A stretch of DNA of 64,000 bases, from contig CM037473.1 in assembly GCA_021014325.1 (NCBI GenBank), forward strand, positions 21,008,822 to 21,072,821. Direction: 5' to 3'. The stretch comes from Plazaster borealis. Taxonomy: Eukaryota; Echinodermata; Asteroidea; Forcipulatida; Labidiasteridae. The first letter of the stretch is position 1, and every line of letters begins with the position of its first letter. The translations under genes and the position numbers were made by a program. The notes beneath the pieces were generated by a model, which was given only the letters and a program-made list of their open reading frames with translations, was not told where the DNA came from and did not search any database. Positions 41,701 to 56,700 of the stretch are shown piece after piece.

Positions 41701-44700
41701 GTGATTTTTTTATTTATTATTATTGGGGGTTTCGGCTATCCGCCGAAACCACCTTTGTTTTCGTCGAGATTTTTTTCTTTCTTTTTTGTATTATTATTTT
41801 ACTTGTCAAAAATTCTCATAGCATTAACCAGTGAAATTTGTTATCGTTCCATCTCAGGTATTACAGTCTTAAAACACACAAACGACACATCAAATGAAAG
41901 CCTGTGCTCCAACTTAGATCAAGCAGTAGTTGTTTCGAGTGTTTTTCATTCATTTCTTGGCGATATTACCAATTTAGAAACGTATTTTTTGAAAGAATTG
42001 TACAATTTCTCCTAGTGTGATCTTGGGTAGACACTGTACGTAGTGATATGGTCCTCCTCCACAGCCATGTATAGAGAGGGGGGGGGGGTCTTTAAATGCT
42101 AATTTTCTCCACTTTGACAAAATTTCAGACAAAAATATTTTTCTGGAGGATTGGTATTGGAATAATTTTCGTGATCAAAGAACTTTCAGACTGAAACTAA
42201 TCAATCTTTTTATTTGAACCTTAGCAGTCAGGTACTTAGTAAATCAGGGACAAACATGCCAGTGGTCAAAATTTACACTGGACTGCAGGCCCGAGGCCAG
42301 TGTTTTTAGCATTGTGGCAATTAATTTATGACCAGACAAGTCCGGTGGTCTTGTGTTTAAAATAACAATAATAATACCCAAACTCATCTTTAATTTAAAC
42401 ATAATGTTCAAAAGTTGACATTGAGTCCAATGAATATCTTTCAATTTAGTCGAGTATGAAAATATCACCCATAAGCCCAAATAAAAAGATTAACTGTGTC
42501 GAAAGTTTTTTCTCATAATATGATTCTGGTCTTGTAACAAATTTTCTGGTCCAGAAAAATGATTAGCTGCAAGCCCTGTGGTGTTGTGGATTTTTTCACC
42601 AAATTCGAGCCCTACATGCCATCTCAACATCTGTCATTACCTCTTCTTAAGTAGCTGGGCAAAGTTCTTCTTGAAGATTGGACTGACTTTACTAAGGAGC
42701 TCTATCAGAGAATGGGAGCTGTGCTTCTGATCAGCTGGCTTAGGATTAAACATCTCCGGTGTGGATCTACAAACAGAACAAATTGTCAGATATAAAACCA
42801 GCTTTCTCCATTAACTGTGGTTAAAATACCCGAGGACCAGACAAAATTCTGGCCATCGTAGTGTTGAAAAGAATCTCTATTCTATATGAAATATGGAGAA
42901 GTGAAAGAGTTTAAGGACAAGTAAAACATCACGCTATTCCCGTGCTAGCTCGTCAATGAAAATGTTAAAGACAAACCTTAACATTTGTAAAGACCAGTAT
43001 CAATTTCATGCTTACCAGGGAATTCTGTACTTATGGCAAATAGATGATAAACTGTGTATACATTTTTAACTAACTTGTAAATCCAAACTCTCCCCCTGCC
43101 CTCAGCATTCATGCATCTTACTTGTGGTCATTTCTTAGTTTACCAGTCAATGTATTCACCATAGACCCCACATATAGGTCATCAATATAAAGTAATATAG
43201 ATCCCTTGTATTTGACGTTACAAGCTCAAACAGCACCCTCACTGAGGTCAATTCAGACCTATCATTGTCTGAGAGTTGCGCTTGCATGTTTCCATTGTTT
43301 GATCTCAGCAATGGCGCCCTATGTAAGGGGTCTTTTAACTGACCAAGCAGCCTGGGCTAATTTCTATAGCAGAAAAATTAGCAGAAAAATTTGCTTAAGC
43401 GTAAGCGTATTTCACAAGTTAGCAAGAAAGTTAGGCAGACAGCTTGCATGTTCGCCATGGATTTGCATAGTTACATCATTCATTTTCATACAGTAAGCAC
43501 CGGAAGGTTAGCATGCCTTTTCGTGTGCTTACAGTAAGCAGCGCTCTGAAATGGAAACTCTTGCAGTAAGCACAAAATCAGCCGTTAAGTAGCTCTATAC
43601 AATTGGGTCCAGTATAGCAAGTACATGTAGAAAAGCAATACAATGGAATTTTATGCTATGGCATTAACACCAAAGCAAAACTGCACTATTTATTTGTATG
43701 ATTCAAGACACAATACGATATGAACTCACTGGTTGATGTAGAAGCCCCTTGTGGATGCAGTGATATGATGTGAAGTTCCTTCCATTGTCATCACATAAAG
43801 GTACATCAGGTCACCTGGATAGAACAAACAACAAACAAAACAATTTGAACTCATCCCATTAGGTTACGTTTTCTCATCAATAGTATGTTAATTTCTGGGT
43901 ACAATTGCAAGATGACAAAATGTAATGCAACATTGTATCGGCTCATAATACATTTACAACTGTACAGCCCTTTAACACACTGTGTTCATCTCTGTCTAGT
44001 TTCTTGTACACGCATTGATAAAACAAACTTCTAAATGCTGAAACAAGGCAGCAGACTATTTTGTCCTCCCAGCCTCCATTTGATGATGATATTGAATTGA
44101 ACACAAAAAGACGAAGTGATAACGATGTAGTTTTTAGTTTAGTGATTCATTGATAAAATAGAATTTGCAATTCATACATTTGTACATTCTGTTGTATATT
44201 AACCCATGTACATGTACATTATCCTTCCTTCGTACAAGACATGATTTCCTCATCTATTATTGAACAGATTTTTATTATTTAGATTTGTTTTACCTCTTAG
44301 AGATGTCTACTTGATATTCAAATCTCCTTAATGCACCAATGGAATCTAATTAGATAAAGAGCCTTAGCAACTGTATTGCATTGATGGCAGAGTTGATTGT
44401 AACTAACATGATGTAGGCCCTACTGTAATGCAGCCTTTTCAGTCCTGATGAGGTAAAAGCATTCTTCCTTCCCGAGGAAGAGCACATTCATTTTAGAAAA
44501 TAAAACAATTCCTAAAATTCAAATGCTACACAAGTTTGATAAATAGTTATTTGACACAATTTGATATATTGTACAGGTATAGGATTACATGTGGTATAAA
44601 CACGTAGGATTGAACCAACATAAGAAATTACTGAACAGACAAAATGCAAACTTTAGCCCACTACACGTAATGTACACAATCCTGGTTTGAATTACGTACA

Positions 44701-47700
44701 TGTATGAATAAAAAAAGAAAGCTTTTCTTATTCTTTTCAAAGTTGACAATCCACTTTCTTGAAGACTAAAAAGGCCATGTCACACGAGGTGATTCTCCAA
44801 TAAGAAAATTCATTCACATTTCAGTAATCTCATTATTTTTTGGGGGAGAGTGAGTTACAGCTAAAATAAGGTCTCTTATGCTGCCGGAGTGTTCCTTTTG
44901 CATACAGTGCAGTTGGTTGCCTGCAAAATGCCTGAAAAAAATGGACTGTACTCTTCAAAAGTAAAAGCTTCACACAAAATACTTTCTTCGGAAGAACCTC
45001 TTCCACAGGAATTGATTATGTTTACATGTATTTGCTTTGAATGTACATGTAATGTTGCTTAAAATACAGGTGTACCTTAATTGCGTAATTTAATTTATTT
45101 AAGAATTCAGTTCACAAAATATTCCTGCTTGCAAACAAATACACATTGTATGCTAACCCTGTAACTTACGGTATTGTATAATTTATATGTGGTGAAACTG
45201 TGCCAGTTCACTGCATCTCTAAGTATTTGGATATATCTAAGAACGCAGCCACAACAGTGCCAATGGTATTTTGAGATGCAGTCAATCCTAAGCACGTGAG
45301 CCCACGCGCACAACAAGCAACACACCCCCTCACGACCTATCCACTCACTCAACGAGTAGAGCCTACAGCGAAGCATAGTAACATCACATCCCCTGGAGAA
45401 AACTCCAGGATTGTATTTCAGTATTGAAAGGTTAACACAACATTGTTGGTGCTATGGCTGCTTGGTCATGTGGCAATACATGATCACATTTATGAATGGT
45501 ATTTGTGAGTAGCACGTGGGGCCAGCGATACAAATCTAAAAGGCTTACAAATCAGTGACATACAATACACTGAGATGTCTTCAACAATTTCAAACACTTG
45601 ATACAACAGAAACAATATTCAGAAATTAGTGACTTTGACTTTTGAGTTACTGAATGTCTGGGGAAATAAATTGGAGGTAATAAAATCCATTGAGGAACTG
45701 CAAAAATTAAGATGTAGTTTCTATAAATGTTAAAGATACAGGATGAGCATTTTTCTGTTGATAAATGTTGCATGTTGTACATGTACACATACGATTGTAA
45801 TTAACCCAAAACCATCTCCATTGGTCTCAGACAAAAGCAGCATACTTTTTAACCCTTTCATGCACCATTTATTTTATTAATCATATGAACACATTAATTG
45901 TTTACTCGATTTTTGCAAATGGCGACCCCCCCCAGAACAGGTCACAATAGCACCCTCAAGAGTCCTCTTTCCCATTCTGAAAACTGTGTAGCCGTGCGAT
46001 CTAAATTTTTCGTTTTACAAACCCCTATTTTTCAGAAGGGATTTAAACCTATGACCGGTCGGCGCATGAAAGAGTTAAAGTATGATTTGTCATGATCTTT
46101 ATAAGTACACATACATGTATGTACATGCATCAAATTGCACACATATGTACATGTACAAAGAACAATCTTCTGCCCAAGTAACAACAGAACCATGCCAGTC
46201 AGAGTTTAAATATGATGTAGCAGTGTCATCAGCAAACCCAAGTTCAAGTTTGTATTTGCCGACACATCCAGGAACATTTTTGAATCTGCTATATCTTACC
46301 TAATGGTGTGAGAACTAAACCTTGTTCCTACTGTAAATCTATGGGACTCGTCCATGCATACAGTGTACATTACTTTACTTTTTTTTCGGTCACAAAGTCA
46401 CTTCAAGATAGATGCACTTGAAAGATCAATCAATTTTCAAAATTTCAACATCTTACAAAAATTGCTTTAACTTCAACAACAGAAAACTGCCCCTCATGTA
46501 TTTAATACAAAATTAATGTAGATTGCCTCTCACCAGCTTAAAAAAAAACCCGTTAGAAACCTTGGCAACCTTCAGGACACTTCCTGTCTGCCATGTGACA
46601 CTATCCATCAATGAAGGTTAAAAGGTGACAAGCCACAAGACATGCTGGGGTTATAACCACATAGATCAGTCACAAGATATTGACTGTAGGTATACAGGGA
46701 TATTAATAGTTGGTGTTCTCCTGAGCTATTTATAGGCTGCATATTTACAGACTAATTTCATGGAGCCTTGAAGAAGCAGGCTCAATAATGCTAAGCGGGG
46801 AACATGGTATGTCCACACCAACCCAAATGCAATGTGTATTGATTGCTCCTGTGATGTCACAAGCCCAAACAGCGCCCTCACTGAGGTTAATGAAGACCTA
46901 GCTATCACTGGCTGAGAGTTTTGCGCAGTTGGTACATGTGTGCACGCTTCCACCGTTTGACCCCAGAGATGGCAGCCCAGGGTCTATACATGTACTTAAT
47001 CTTGATAAGCACAAACTTTTATTTTGTACATTTTTTGATGAAGAGAGACATACAGCATCAGAGTTTCTCTGTTTTTCTTGCAACATTGTACGTACATGTA
47101 CCTACAGCGTAACCATTTTCCATAAGGTCAATTAGGGATGATACTTAATTGATCCATTTTGTGTGTTCAAACTCTCTCACACTACTATCCTAAGCACATT
47201 TCTTGTGTAGGAATTTATACCCCTACATCAGTGTGAAGTGAGAATGCTGCCTGTAAATCCAGCATCTTGAAACTCAACTAGGAACATCTGCTCTATGCAT
47301 GTAAATGATTAATGTTTCTACGTACATGTCTGTGTACAAATCCACACTGCATACATTTATGCGCATACACTGTTATGTCCACCTGGAATGTGTACATTAT
47401 TCATTTGCGTCCATGCTATGGCAATTATGAGCTTAAAGGCAAGTTGTAACATCAGTACATCCCAGTGCAAGCTCTAAGACTAGCAAGAACAAAATCCCTA
47501 CTGCAGTACATGTACAGGTATGTACAAATTGCAAGTAATGTGCATTTCCTATATTAAAAAAACTGAAGAAAATGGCAAAAAAATAAACTAGGATCTCCAT
47601 GGTTACAAACCAGTGAACAATTTCCCTGTACAGCATAGCAAAACGCTACACAATTAGTATCAGATGCTACTCAAAAATCACCATTTTGCTACTCAGTATT

Positions 47701-50700
47701 ATTCTGTGTGCACAAAGTCTGTTCAGTCAAAATATTTTGCTATGCAAAAGTGCTGGATGAAATCGTTCCCTGCATACTATTAATATGTTGCAGCTTGCCA
47801 AAATTATGTTATGCCAAATTGGCTTTGCCAAATTGGCTTACACACAATGTACATTATAGGATGGCACAAGTATCAAGCACCAATTATGTTTCCAAATGTG
47901 ATTCATGTGGTAATGATTTCTTTGTGAAAAAAAGAAAAGGAAAAAAAAAGGAACCTCCCAAAAAACAGAGTTCATTTAACAATATCCTTCCAGGGATGAA
48001 AAGGATCTTCGACTTAGACTGGTGGAAAGATAGAATTGGGCGATACATGTAGCTGACTGAACACTTAAAGAAGACAAGCTTAACTCCACAGAGCTTCTTA
48101 CAAGCCTTAAAAGACCCTGAGCATTGGCCGCCTTCGCAAAGGTCAAACAATGGAAATGTGCACGTGTGTATGCGTTGTGCACAACGTTCAGTCAAAGGTA
48201 GGTCTTCATTGACCTCAGAGAGGACGCTGTTTGGGCTTGTGACATCATATAAGCAAGGGGCCTTTAGCAAAAATTAAACTATATTAAGTTGCCAACTTCT
48301 ATACTTTGATCACTCTGCCGTGTTCACAAAGAGATCACAGAGCACAAACAGAAAACGTGTCCCATAGAAAAAGGACCCTGCTAAAAATAATTTTGATTTC
48401 CCAGTAAGATTTGCTTTGCTGATAAATTTGCTTAACAGTATTTAAAATATCGCCTTTTGTGTTGTAACTAACAGTGCACATGACATGGTATTTTGTCTCG
48501 TAACCTTTTATCGGTAAGTGAACCTGCTTAAATAATAATTTTCTTCTAAGAAGCAAACCCAGGTGTTTTGGTTCAAGGTTAATAGTCTCTTCCGAAGAGC
48601 CGGGCAGTTGCGTGCAATATCTGACATTTTCAGGAACTACCAGGAATGCAAGGCATCCAAGAAACCCACACACAACCAAGAGCTTAACCAATCCTACTCC
48701 AGTCAGTTCAACACAAGGTGCCCCTCGGAAAATGTCCTGGGTATCAAAATAATTAGTTTTTGTCTCCTTAACATAATTGAAGAGCTTAATCTTCAACTTG
48801 GTAAATTTGTTTTTATTTTTTATATAATAACAAGCGTAAAGGATAACGGTCTCGCTTTGACCTATTGCAAGACATCACAGACTGGCTGGTATACTGTCGC
48901 ACTTTTATCTTCATTTATAGTTGTTATAATAATTTGCAATATTAAAGCATCAACTATTATAGAGGAGTACTACATTGGTAATTAAAAAAAGAATAATAAT
49001 AAGTGAAATCTGGAAGCTTACAGACTATAAATACCAAATACCAATATACCAGTAACAATCCTCCAGAGAAATGCTTGCATCTGAAATCTGTCAAAGTACA
49101 GAAAATAGCATTTGAAGTCCCCCTCTACCCACCCTGCACCGCCCCAACTCACCACAGCTTATTTCAATTGCAGCAATCATAATAAGCCCAATATGAATGT
49201 GCCCAAAATCCCTGACAAATCGCAAACCCACTTTTCACTGATTTCACTAAAAGGCAACCATCAAATGTGAGGTGACAGCGGGTACCAAACGCATCTCTGG
49301 CTGCAGCATTCACAAAACGAACACCATGGCAATCTTTGGAGATTCAAATTTGTCAACATATTTTGATTAATTTATAATCAGCGGGGCCATTTCAAACGAC
49401 ACAATTTCGCAGGCTGCTTACTACCATTACCATCTTTATAACAAGTAAACTTTCACAAACTTTTTCAGGGTCATTACCAAAGTATGACCCAGCCTCTTAG
49501 CTTACATTTGTAAAAAAAAAATACTATCAAATTTCACACAAATTACAAAAAGAGACAACTTGAATATTGACAATTAACAGAGTATCACATTTCATCAACC
49601 AAACACAGTATTAAAAGAATGCACACGAGAAAAAATCACTCATTGACATAGTGCATTTCCTTCATCAACTTAATTACTTAAGATGTTTTTATAGCAGGGT
49701 TTTTCATCACCCCAAACCCATTTGGCATTACTGGCATTACTGGCTCATCCGAATGTCAGTCAATAGAGGCAACATACCATGACGTGACCGTAAGCATTTC
49801 TTAAATACCGTAGATTGTCTCTTTAATTGAGATGACAGCCAGCGGGCGGGCTCCTCATATAAACTCTTTATGAAATCCCCAAGGCATGAATGAAATACTG
49901 CATTTTACACAAATGAACCTATTAAATGGTGTGACTTGCGTCTGCACTCATGGTAATCATACATGTATGACTGTTAATTTATCAAGAGTGGAATGACATT
50001 CATGATTAAAAAAGATACTCCACTAGAAATAAAATGCCTTCCATTGTTTTTATTTGGGTAATGAAAAGAGTACTCTTTTTCAGAGCATAGTAAATTCAGA
50101 TCCCCCATATCTCCCTCCCTGTGTAAGTGTAAGAACCTGATGACCAACTAAAAATTATATTTGGTGCGCATGTTACAGTTATAGGTGACAGCATGACAAT
50201 ACCTTTGGTAGTACTTGAGTTCAAACATTACAGCAACCACTCAAGAGGAAACAAAATATTAATATCAATTTCCTGTTTTGGTCGTGTGATAATTGAGTGT
50301 TTTCCCCAAAGGAATTTATCCTCTAACAAAAGATGGAGACAGACTTTACAAGATTTCTTTTCTTGTGTCCCTCAAATAAATTTGCTTAATGAATCACCTC
50401 ATGGGGGCGCCCTTTTCTCTCCATCATTAACATATTAAAGAGATTGCAGCAAGACAAATTTAACATGGGCTAGAAAACATTTGATAGTATTACTGTTCTT
50501 CAAGGAACAAACCGGAACCGGAACATTTTTTACAAGACCGAAGTCATATGAGAAAAAAAAATCCAAAACGCAACAAAAACACACCAAAACTTCTTTTGCC
50601 AAAACTCAAAGTTAACTTGTTTTTTCATACTTCTGCGCCTGTGCAAGTTTTTCACTTGCAGATTGCTTAACAGCCAGTTTTGGCTTTGAAACCCCTTCGA

Positions 50701-53700
50701 AAAATTTCCACATACCTTCTTTTTACACGACGTTTGCTGCCACAGAAAAAATGAAATAAGTTTTGACGATCATTTTGACAGGACAACAACGTTTAAAATT
50801 TTAACATACGAAGCATGAAAAGACGTGTGGAAACAAGACGTTACTTTTAATCCATGCAACACAGGGATGTGTGGTGTTGAAAGAATACAACCTATACGTC
50901 ATTAATACGATTTCAACACTGTATAATTCGTTGGTGCAAGGTATCAAACTTTAAAGTGACATCATGACATGCACATGGTCAGTGGTAAACGAACGAAGCG
51001 CTGTACTGTGGTGTTCCGCCGGGCACCAGTACAAACATCACGCATGCAAAGAGGGTGCCGTTCGCTCGTCCCCCTGGGCGCCTAAAGCATGGTTTGAGCC
51101 CAGTGCAGTGGTCATGGGCATGAGCAAACTGGATAGGGAACTTTGAAGCACGAAGAACGGTCGGCCGGGTTGGATGTTCCGCGCTCGGAAATAATTTGAC
51201 GACAACAAATATAACAAAACAAATTCAAACTGAGATTTAAATACATTTATTTAATGAAAGATTATTCATTTCAGGTAATAATAATACTTTTAGTATGTAA
51301 AAAAACACAAGACCGCCGGACTTGTTCGGTATAAAGTTTACTGGACCGACGCTAAAATCACTGGCCTCGGGCCTGCGGTCCAGTGTTAATTTCGAGCCCT
51401 GGGGTTGGTTGAGAGTGCTTTGTGATGCACGTTTCTATTTTTGTTTACCTTGGAGTAATAGTGGCCTATGCATAGGGTCTATTGCCTACAGTTTCAAATT
51501 GATTAAAAAGTAAGACAACAGGCCGAGCCTGAGTCTCCACCCCTTCATGCATCGACCAATCACAAGATGCATGTGCAGTAAGTGCTATCAATGTACTTTA
51601 GGCATTGAAGTTTATAGACAGTTCGCTATGGTTGGCGGGCTTCAATGGATCAATGTATAGACTGTATCTAGCATGTCTAGACTATAGTATTTCAACACTG
51701 GGATCATTTAAAATGTGATTTTGTTTCCTTCAAGTTCACATTAATGCAAATCACAAGAGAGCCAAACAGGCCAATAAAATACTCAATTAGGGCATCACTT
51801 CTGTAATGGTCCATTGCAATTTATCAACAGACTTGTACATGTACAGGAAGCCTACAAAGGTGATTTTCTTGTATTGTAAAAGTGTTTTATAATACAAGTG
51901 CTGTTTGGCATAGATGGAAATTGGCTTGCCCCCATCCTAGATAAAATTCCTGACCTGGGTTTCTGGCATGGATGGCTGCAGATTGCGCCACAACACCTCG
52001 TAAACACGCACAACCAACACAACAATTATGTATAATACAAAAAAAAAACCTCAACTTCACAATCCAGTGGCTGAGGTCTATCTCGTATTCATAAAAATCT
52101 GGGACAGTTTATACATTCTGATTGTCCGAGAGGAGCTCACATGGCCACGTTTAAACATGCAATTTAAACACAGTCAGAGTGTTTAAACATAGACTGGCCA
52201 GTGTTCTCCCCATGCACAAGCTAGCATATCGGGACGATACGCGGGGATTGCGTGCCGATATGCGCAACCTTGTTTCAATTTAGCGTCCTTGGTAAAATTT
52301 CCAAAATCTGGGTCCAGAATCATATGCCCACCCCCCCCCCCCCCAGTATTGAAATATCCTGGCGAGAACCCTGCTGAGGCTAACCTGTCAGATTTGTTCA
52401 GAACTTTTACGTTTTTTTTAAAAATGTTTTTAACGGAAGGTATTTATGAATGGATATAAAAGAGTGGTGACTCGGTCTTGAACGCTTATTTAAAACTTTG
52501 CAGGGTCGCCAGCTCCTTCCTTTAAGTTTATCGCAAGGCCACAACCCTGCCGGTTTTAAACGAACGTTCAAGACCTCGTCCCACTCTTTTATTCCTTTAA
52601 TATCAGACAGGTAAACCCTTGCCAGACAGTCATAACAGTCCAATTCATTATCTATACATGTAGCTTTGTAGAGATCAAGGCTAGGGGGTATGGTGGGTAT
52701 CCATGAACCAACAAATCTAAGCTCTACATAATAGTGCAGGCACATTATATACATCCCCAAATCCATTTTACACAAATTTGTTTGGTTGAATTGAAAAAAG
52801 GGGATGGCTTCTCCAAACTGCTTCTGAACATGGCATACCTGTAGTATAAACACATTTTTTTCTGAAATAAGTCAAAGTACTATGTCAATGACAGGAATTA
52901 GTGGGTTTTGTGTGCTGGGCAGACTATTGATCTAGCCTCAACACCTGAAGTATTTTAATGGAGGTGGCTTTATTCACCGAGTCTGTCTTTGTCACCGAGT
53001 CTGTCTTTGTGGGATGAGAAGACGTTCATGGTAAACAAAATCGCCGTACATAGAAATGAATTTGAATGTACAGCTACCTTGTTTCGCTTTCTATTTCATG
53101 CAATGTAACCAAACTAAGTGTGGGCGAAGTTTACATTTTTGAAAGCACTTTCTTTTTCTATTTGACTTACCATGCATCTTCCTAGTACCTGGAGGTGGGT
53201 TCCATCCAGATACCGTCAGCACCTTCAGACAAGGTGCTACACGGCTTTCCTTACTGACTGGTTGCAGATTCAATAAAGGACGCTCTTTGCTGGACGGCAT
53301 GAGGTAGTCCGGTGGGGTACAGTCCACAGAATCCGCATTGCTTTTATTGCGTTTGCGATCTGGAGAGAGACAGACGTGAACAATATTAAGAAGGTTTGGT
53401 CCAGATCCATAATTATCATCAGTATTTAAGTCAGCATTTCATTTTTAGACCTACAATTTCTAAGAAACTTCTTCTGATGTAAAAAACCAGAATGACCAAT
53501 AGACAGTGCAAGTCTCGCGCGTATCCGAACATTGTGACCCGTTAAAATGCGCGAGTTTGTTTCCTTCACGCGTTAAAGCAATGTAGGTGGGAGCAAAGTG
53601 GTCCCAAAAATGTTTGAATACGCGACCTTTATCATGCTACCACCATCTTGGTCACGTTCCCTGTATCAAATAACAGTAATGAATGCTAATATTCATTGTA

Positions 53701-56700
53701 CAAAAAGGAACCAGACTATTTCTCCTTCCAGCTTCGGTTTGGTTACATTGATTTGAATGGGAGAAAATCAAGATGGCCGCACCATGATAAAGGTCTATAG
53801 ACATCTTTACAACCTTTACATGTAAGGGCCTTTATTGTAAGCTGTTTTCTATTTACTTGCCTGCATGCAGTTTTAGTAGACCAGGGGCCGATTTCACAAA
53901 GATCTAAGATTGATCGTAACTGCAAATCAATCGTAGTTGCTTAGTAAAGTGTGATGTCACAATACAAATCACTATGGTGATACTGAAAATTTGTCTTGCG
54001 ATGAATTTTATTGCTTTGTGAAATCGGCTCCAGATTCTATACATATTGTCATAACGTCCGTCGATGTCAGTTTTTTGTAATAATCAATATATCGACAATT
54101 CAATATCGAGTATACTCGATATATCGATTATTTCCCGTGAAGCCTAAAAACAGCGCTTAATTTACCAAGTTGTAGGGCGACTTTGAGATTTGTGTTTTGG
54201 TGTAGCAGCTGTACAGTCTGGAGAGTGGAACATTGTGCATGTGGTGCTTCAAACTGTTGCCTTAGTATTCATTATTTAACTTTAGTAGTTTTAAAGAAAA
54301 TCTACCTGTAAATTAAAGATATGCAGCTTGTTTTCTGTCTGACCATGGAGTTAGAAAAGAAGCCCCGCTACTCTAGTAATACTAATAGACATGCGTCACG
54401 TCAGAAGTTGGCCCACCACATGTGCTCACAAGTCACAACTTGGTGAGTTTAGCCTAGAACACATGCAACAAAAGGATGAAGTCTGGCTCCGGGATACACT
54501 ACATGTACATAATATACAGTCTAGATACAGACCCAGTGCATAATGTAGAGCTATACGTTCCACAGAGTCTGGCTCTGAGGTTTTTCTTATGCTTTACTTG
54601 TTGGATGCGGCAGCAACCAGACGCTGTGAGAATTTATCTGCAAGCATGTAAACATTTCTGCATTGATAACTGTGCAAGCTACGGCGGGCCGCGGGAAAAA
54701 CACAGAGAACGCGCAGTTGGTCGCCTACTCCAATGCTGTAAGCTACGGCAGCTTTTCTAATACTAAAACCCTGAGATTTTCTGGATAATCTGACACTCTT
54801 TTGGTGTTTTCAATATCATTTAGGAACATCAAAATTTTAGATACATCAAAAAAATTGGATATATCGAAAATTTCGATATTTCGATATGATTAAAAAGTGA
54901 CATCGGCGATATCGATGTCAAAATAGTATCGAGTGTTTGAGTAATATTGATATATTGACGACGTTATATTGTCATAAAACGAACTTTCCAACGTACTAAT
55001 GGGACCAATTACAACAAGATTTGTTTGTGAAATACATGTAGTCACACACGCCAAAGAAAATTGTTTTCATTATTTACACCTGAAAAGAAAAGAAAAATTA
55101 AAATGTTGATGTTGCCCTTTTCAACTTTTTTTAAAAGTCTTGATGCCCTATGAAAGTTCAACAATTTCCTTGTTGCCCTACATGTAAATTCTTGAAAAGG
55201 TCTTTGAGGTAAAAGTGTCAAGGCCTCGGCTAGGAGTACAACTAGCATACATGTACATGCAGGGTATGTTGGAACCTTCTTGGCACAGAGTTACAAAGTA
55301 TCACTTAAAAACAGTTCATGAAAAACAAATTTTATTGAAACATCCTTTTTAAATATGCAGATTAGTGAAAAAGCTTGCAAACTATTCAAAAGTTGGGTTT
55401 ACTAGTCTAGCTGGGAGTGAAACCAGTGTTTAGTGGTGTTTAAAGGCTCTGTACACATTTGGTAATTACTCAAAATATATATTAGCATAAAAACTGACTT
55501 GGTAATGAGCAACAGAGAGCTGTTGATAGTATAAAACATTGTGAGAAACGACTCCCTCTAAGTAACGTAGTTTTTGAGAAAGAGGTAATTTCTCACTAAA
55601 ATAATAAAAGACTTTTATTATATTTGGTTTTTACCCGTACACCGATGTGTGTAAAGCACTGTATACTCAGTACTTTCCCGAGTCCTGTGAAAAACAATCA
55701 CAGGCATATTACTCGGGTGGGATTCGAACCCACGACCTTTGCAATTCTAGAGCAGATGTCTTACCAACTAGACCACCGAGATTGCCCGGTAGCTAGAAGC
55801 AGTTCGAATCCTATATTTTAGCAGCGGGGACCGCGACAATTTAATAGATGTTGATTTTGCAAAATCAACATCTATTAAATAAAAGACTTCTTACAAGAAG
55901 CCTTTTATTCCTATCTGAAAGCACACAAATTTGTACAACAAGGGTGTTTTTTCTTTCATCATTTTCTTGCAACTTCGATGACCAATTGAGCCCAAATTTT
56001 CACAGGCTTGTTATTTTATGTATATGCTGGGATACACCAAGTGAGAACACTGTTCTTTGACAATTTCCAAACGTGTTCAGTGCCTTGAATACAAGGTCAG
56101 CTACATGTAGTGATTTTGCTGATTGTTACACAATCAGTCAGACTGATTGAAATCATTTTAACATGGTTATATAACATCAATTACATTTAGCCTCAAGCAA
56201 GTCAAACAGCATCATTAGACTGCTCTGTTATTGTAACCAATTGATCAAAAAGGTTTGTCAACTCAGCAATACCATGTGTGCAACAGACCAAGATATAACT
56301 TTCAACATTTCAAATGACAGCCCATTCCTATTTGACACACCCGAGTGCTTTCTTACACATTGCCTTACCACCCAGGCATTTTTTATTGCCAAGCGAAAAG
56401 CATTTCCAACCTTTTTCAGGTCCTCACCTTGCAATCAGTCTCAAAGAGCTGTTAAGTTTGATAATTGGCTGAAGGGCCGTCAAGCTAATATTTAAAAAAA
56501 ATTAAAAGTTTGCAAATAATTTACTTATTGACTTGTTAAAGGGACACGTTGCCTTGGATCGGGCGAGTTGGTCTATGAAAAGCGTTTGTAACCGTTCGTT
56601 AAAAAATGCTTATGGTTAGGCCTAAAAAAAAAACAACTTTTTATTGCCCTTTTGGCTAAAAAATCGGGAGGGTCGGTCGGTCGCTTTTTTAAATTTTTTT

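Larger units (their letters stand above)
43815..53170 (-). other. CLUH intron 3 (9.4 kb)
   Basis: It holds a TTAA-bounded element at 45849-46078, dispersed repeats at 46850-46995 and 48095-48250, a SINE fragment near 51960-52030 and a larger repeat at 52090-52610. An open frame of 153 codons (48335-48796, minus) and one of 140 (48563-48985, plus) overlap and match nothing I recognise. The rest shows no structure. Confidence 0.5.

Noticed and set aside
48335..48985. Overlapping open frames of 153 codons (minus) and 140 codons (plus) in CLUH intron 3
   Set aside because: They are on opposite strands of the same DNA, have no recognisable domain and are not flanked by a fitting splice pattern. 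They look like chance frames; a cDNA hit would change this.
55710..55785. Possible tRNA gene on the minus strand
   Set aside because: A and B boxes are good, but it is embedded in a 263-bp unit with a 12-bp target duplication, and partial copies lie elsewhere; it is a SINE.
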